Of a stretch of 13,585 nt of DNA, positions 13,544-13,585 are shown in pieces. The notes beneath the pieces were generated by a model. That model worked only from the letters and a program-made list of their open reading frames with translations. It had not been told where the DNA came from and did not search any database. The stretch lies in assembly GCA_018396395.1 (NCBI GenBank), contig JAGTQN010000041.1, positions 1 to 13,585 on the forward strand, read 5' to 3'. The position numbers and the translations under genes were made by a program. Source of the stretch: Candidatus Bathyarchaeota archaeon. GTDB lineage: Archaea; Thermoproteota; CALKCG01; B24; JAGTQN01. Each line of letters opens with the position of its first letter. Positions within the stretch are counted from its first letter, which is position 1.

Positions 13544-13585
13544 ATGAATGCCGTATGAGGTGAGCGAGTCGCTCATGAAAGCTAG

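Larger units (their letters stand above)
13274..13585 (-). pseudogene. Frameshifted gene remnant running off the right edge
   Basis: The minus strand reads protein-like sequence through three frames. The first, open from the window edge, includes MSDSLTSYGIHPIFENMGF and LPNLYVRIPW. Removing one G from the GGG at about 13488-13490 continues it as FQEIRKEELKVFHPSFP. Restoring one C in the CCCC near 13436-13439 continues it as HGPEAKEFVKKMNYFHQSL and DELLMRSKKGEIGKS. The last frame runs to a stop near 13274, overlapping the convergent DUF362 gene by about 30 bases; the true end may be earlier. HPIFENMGFLPN vaguely recalls the final strand of GNAT acetyltransferases, but I would not assign a family. 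Confidence 0.4.

Noticed and set aside
13545..13585. Resemblance of the right edge to group II intron domain V or a TnpB-type element end
   Set aside because: GCCGTATGAGGTGA looks similar to domain V, but the pairing partner (CGGTTC) and GAAA loop in the right place are missing, and the minus strand reads as protein.

Overview
The window looks archaeal, most likely a thermophilic member of the Thermoproteota/TACK group (Bathyarchaeia- or Korarchaeia-like); the exact lineage cannot be fixed from the sequence alone. The reasons are a class I (archaeal-type) lysyl-tRNA synthetase, BRE/TATA-like promoters at archaeal spacing including one apparently leaderless gene, heavy use of AGG (Arg) and ATA (Ile) codons, several TTG starts, and T-rich termination tracts. 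No tRNA, rRNA, CRISPR array or complete transposon was seen.

Layout, left to right. (1) 1-562, minus strand: a multi-spanning membrane protein split over two frames, cut by the window edge. (2) 884-1881, minus: a uroporphyrinogen-decarboxylase-family (corrinoid methyltransferase-like) gene broken by a single-base frameshift. (3) 2379-3662, minus: an intact cytoplasmic GH29 alpha-L-fucosidase. (4) 3900-4318, minus: previously unlabelled wreckage of a DNA methyltransferase, with a following ORF that overlaps its stop codon by ATGA, possibly a dead restriction-modification module. (5) 4331-6515, plus: a two-gene cluster of a DapA/NAL-family aldolase-like protein and a dihydropyrimidine-dehydrogenase/DHOD-like flavoprotein with a two-cluster ferredoxin tail. 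(6) 6925-7944, minus: an MscS-type channel. (7) 8089-8380, plus: a decayed small protein with a SHOCT-like motif. (8) 8797-10443, plus: a compact three-gene operon of unknown membrane and surface proteins. (9) 10533-12167, minus: lysyl-tRNA synthetase, divergent from (10) 12311-13306, plus: a DUF362 protein. (11) About 13274-13585, minus: another frameshifted gene remnant running off the right edge.

The intact genes mix housekeeping (LysRS, osmotic channel) with catabolic functions (fucosidase, aldolase-like and dehydrogenase-like proteins). The aldolase-like and flavoprotein genes are probably co-transcribed, but their substrate is not readable from sequence. The striking theme is that gaps between intact genes are filled with degraded coding sequence whose reading frames are restored by one-base changes, mostly in short runs, while about 8.7 kb of intact genes show no such lesion. 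The best candidate for an undescribed system is the three-gene membrane/surface operon. The most informative hidden feature is the methyltransferase remnant, which also fixes the start of the aldolase-like gene.
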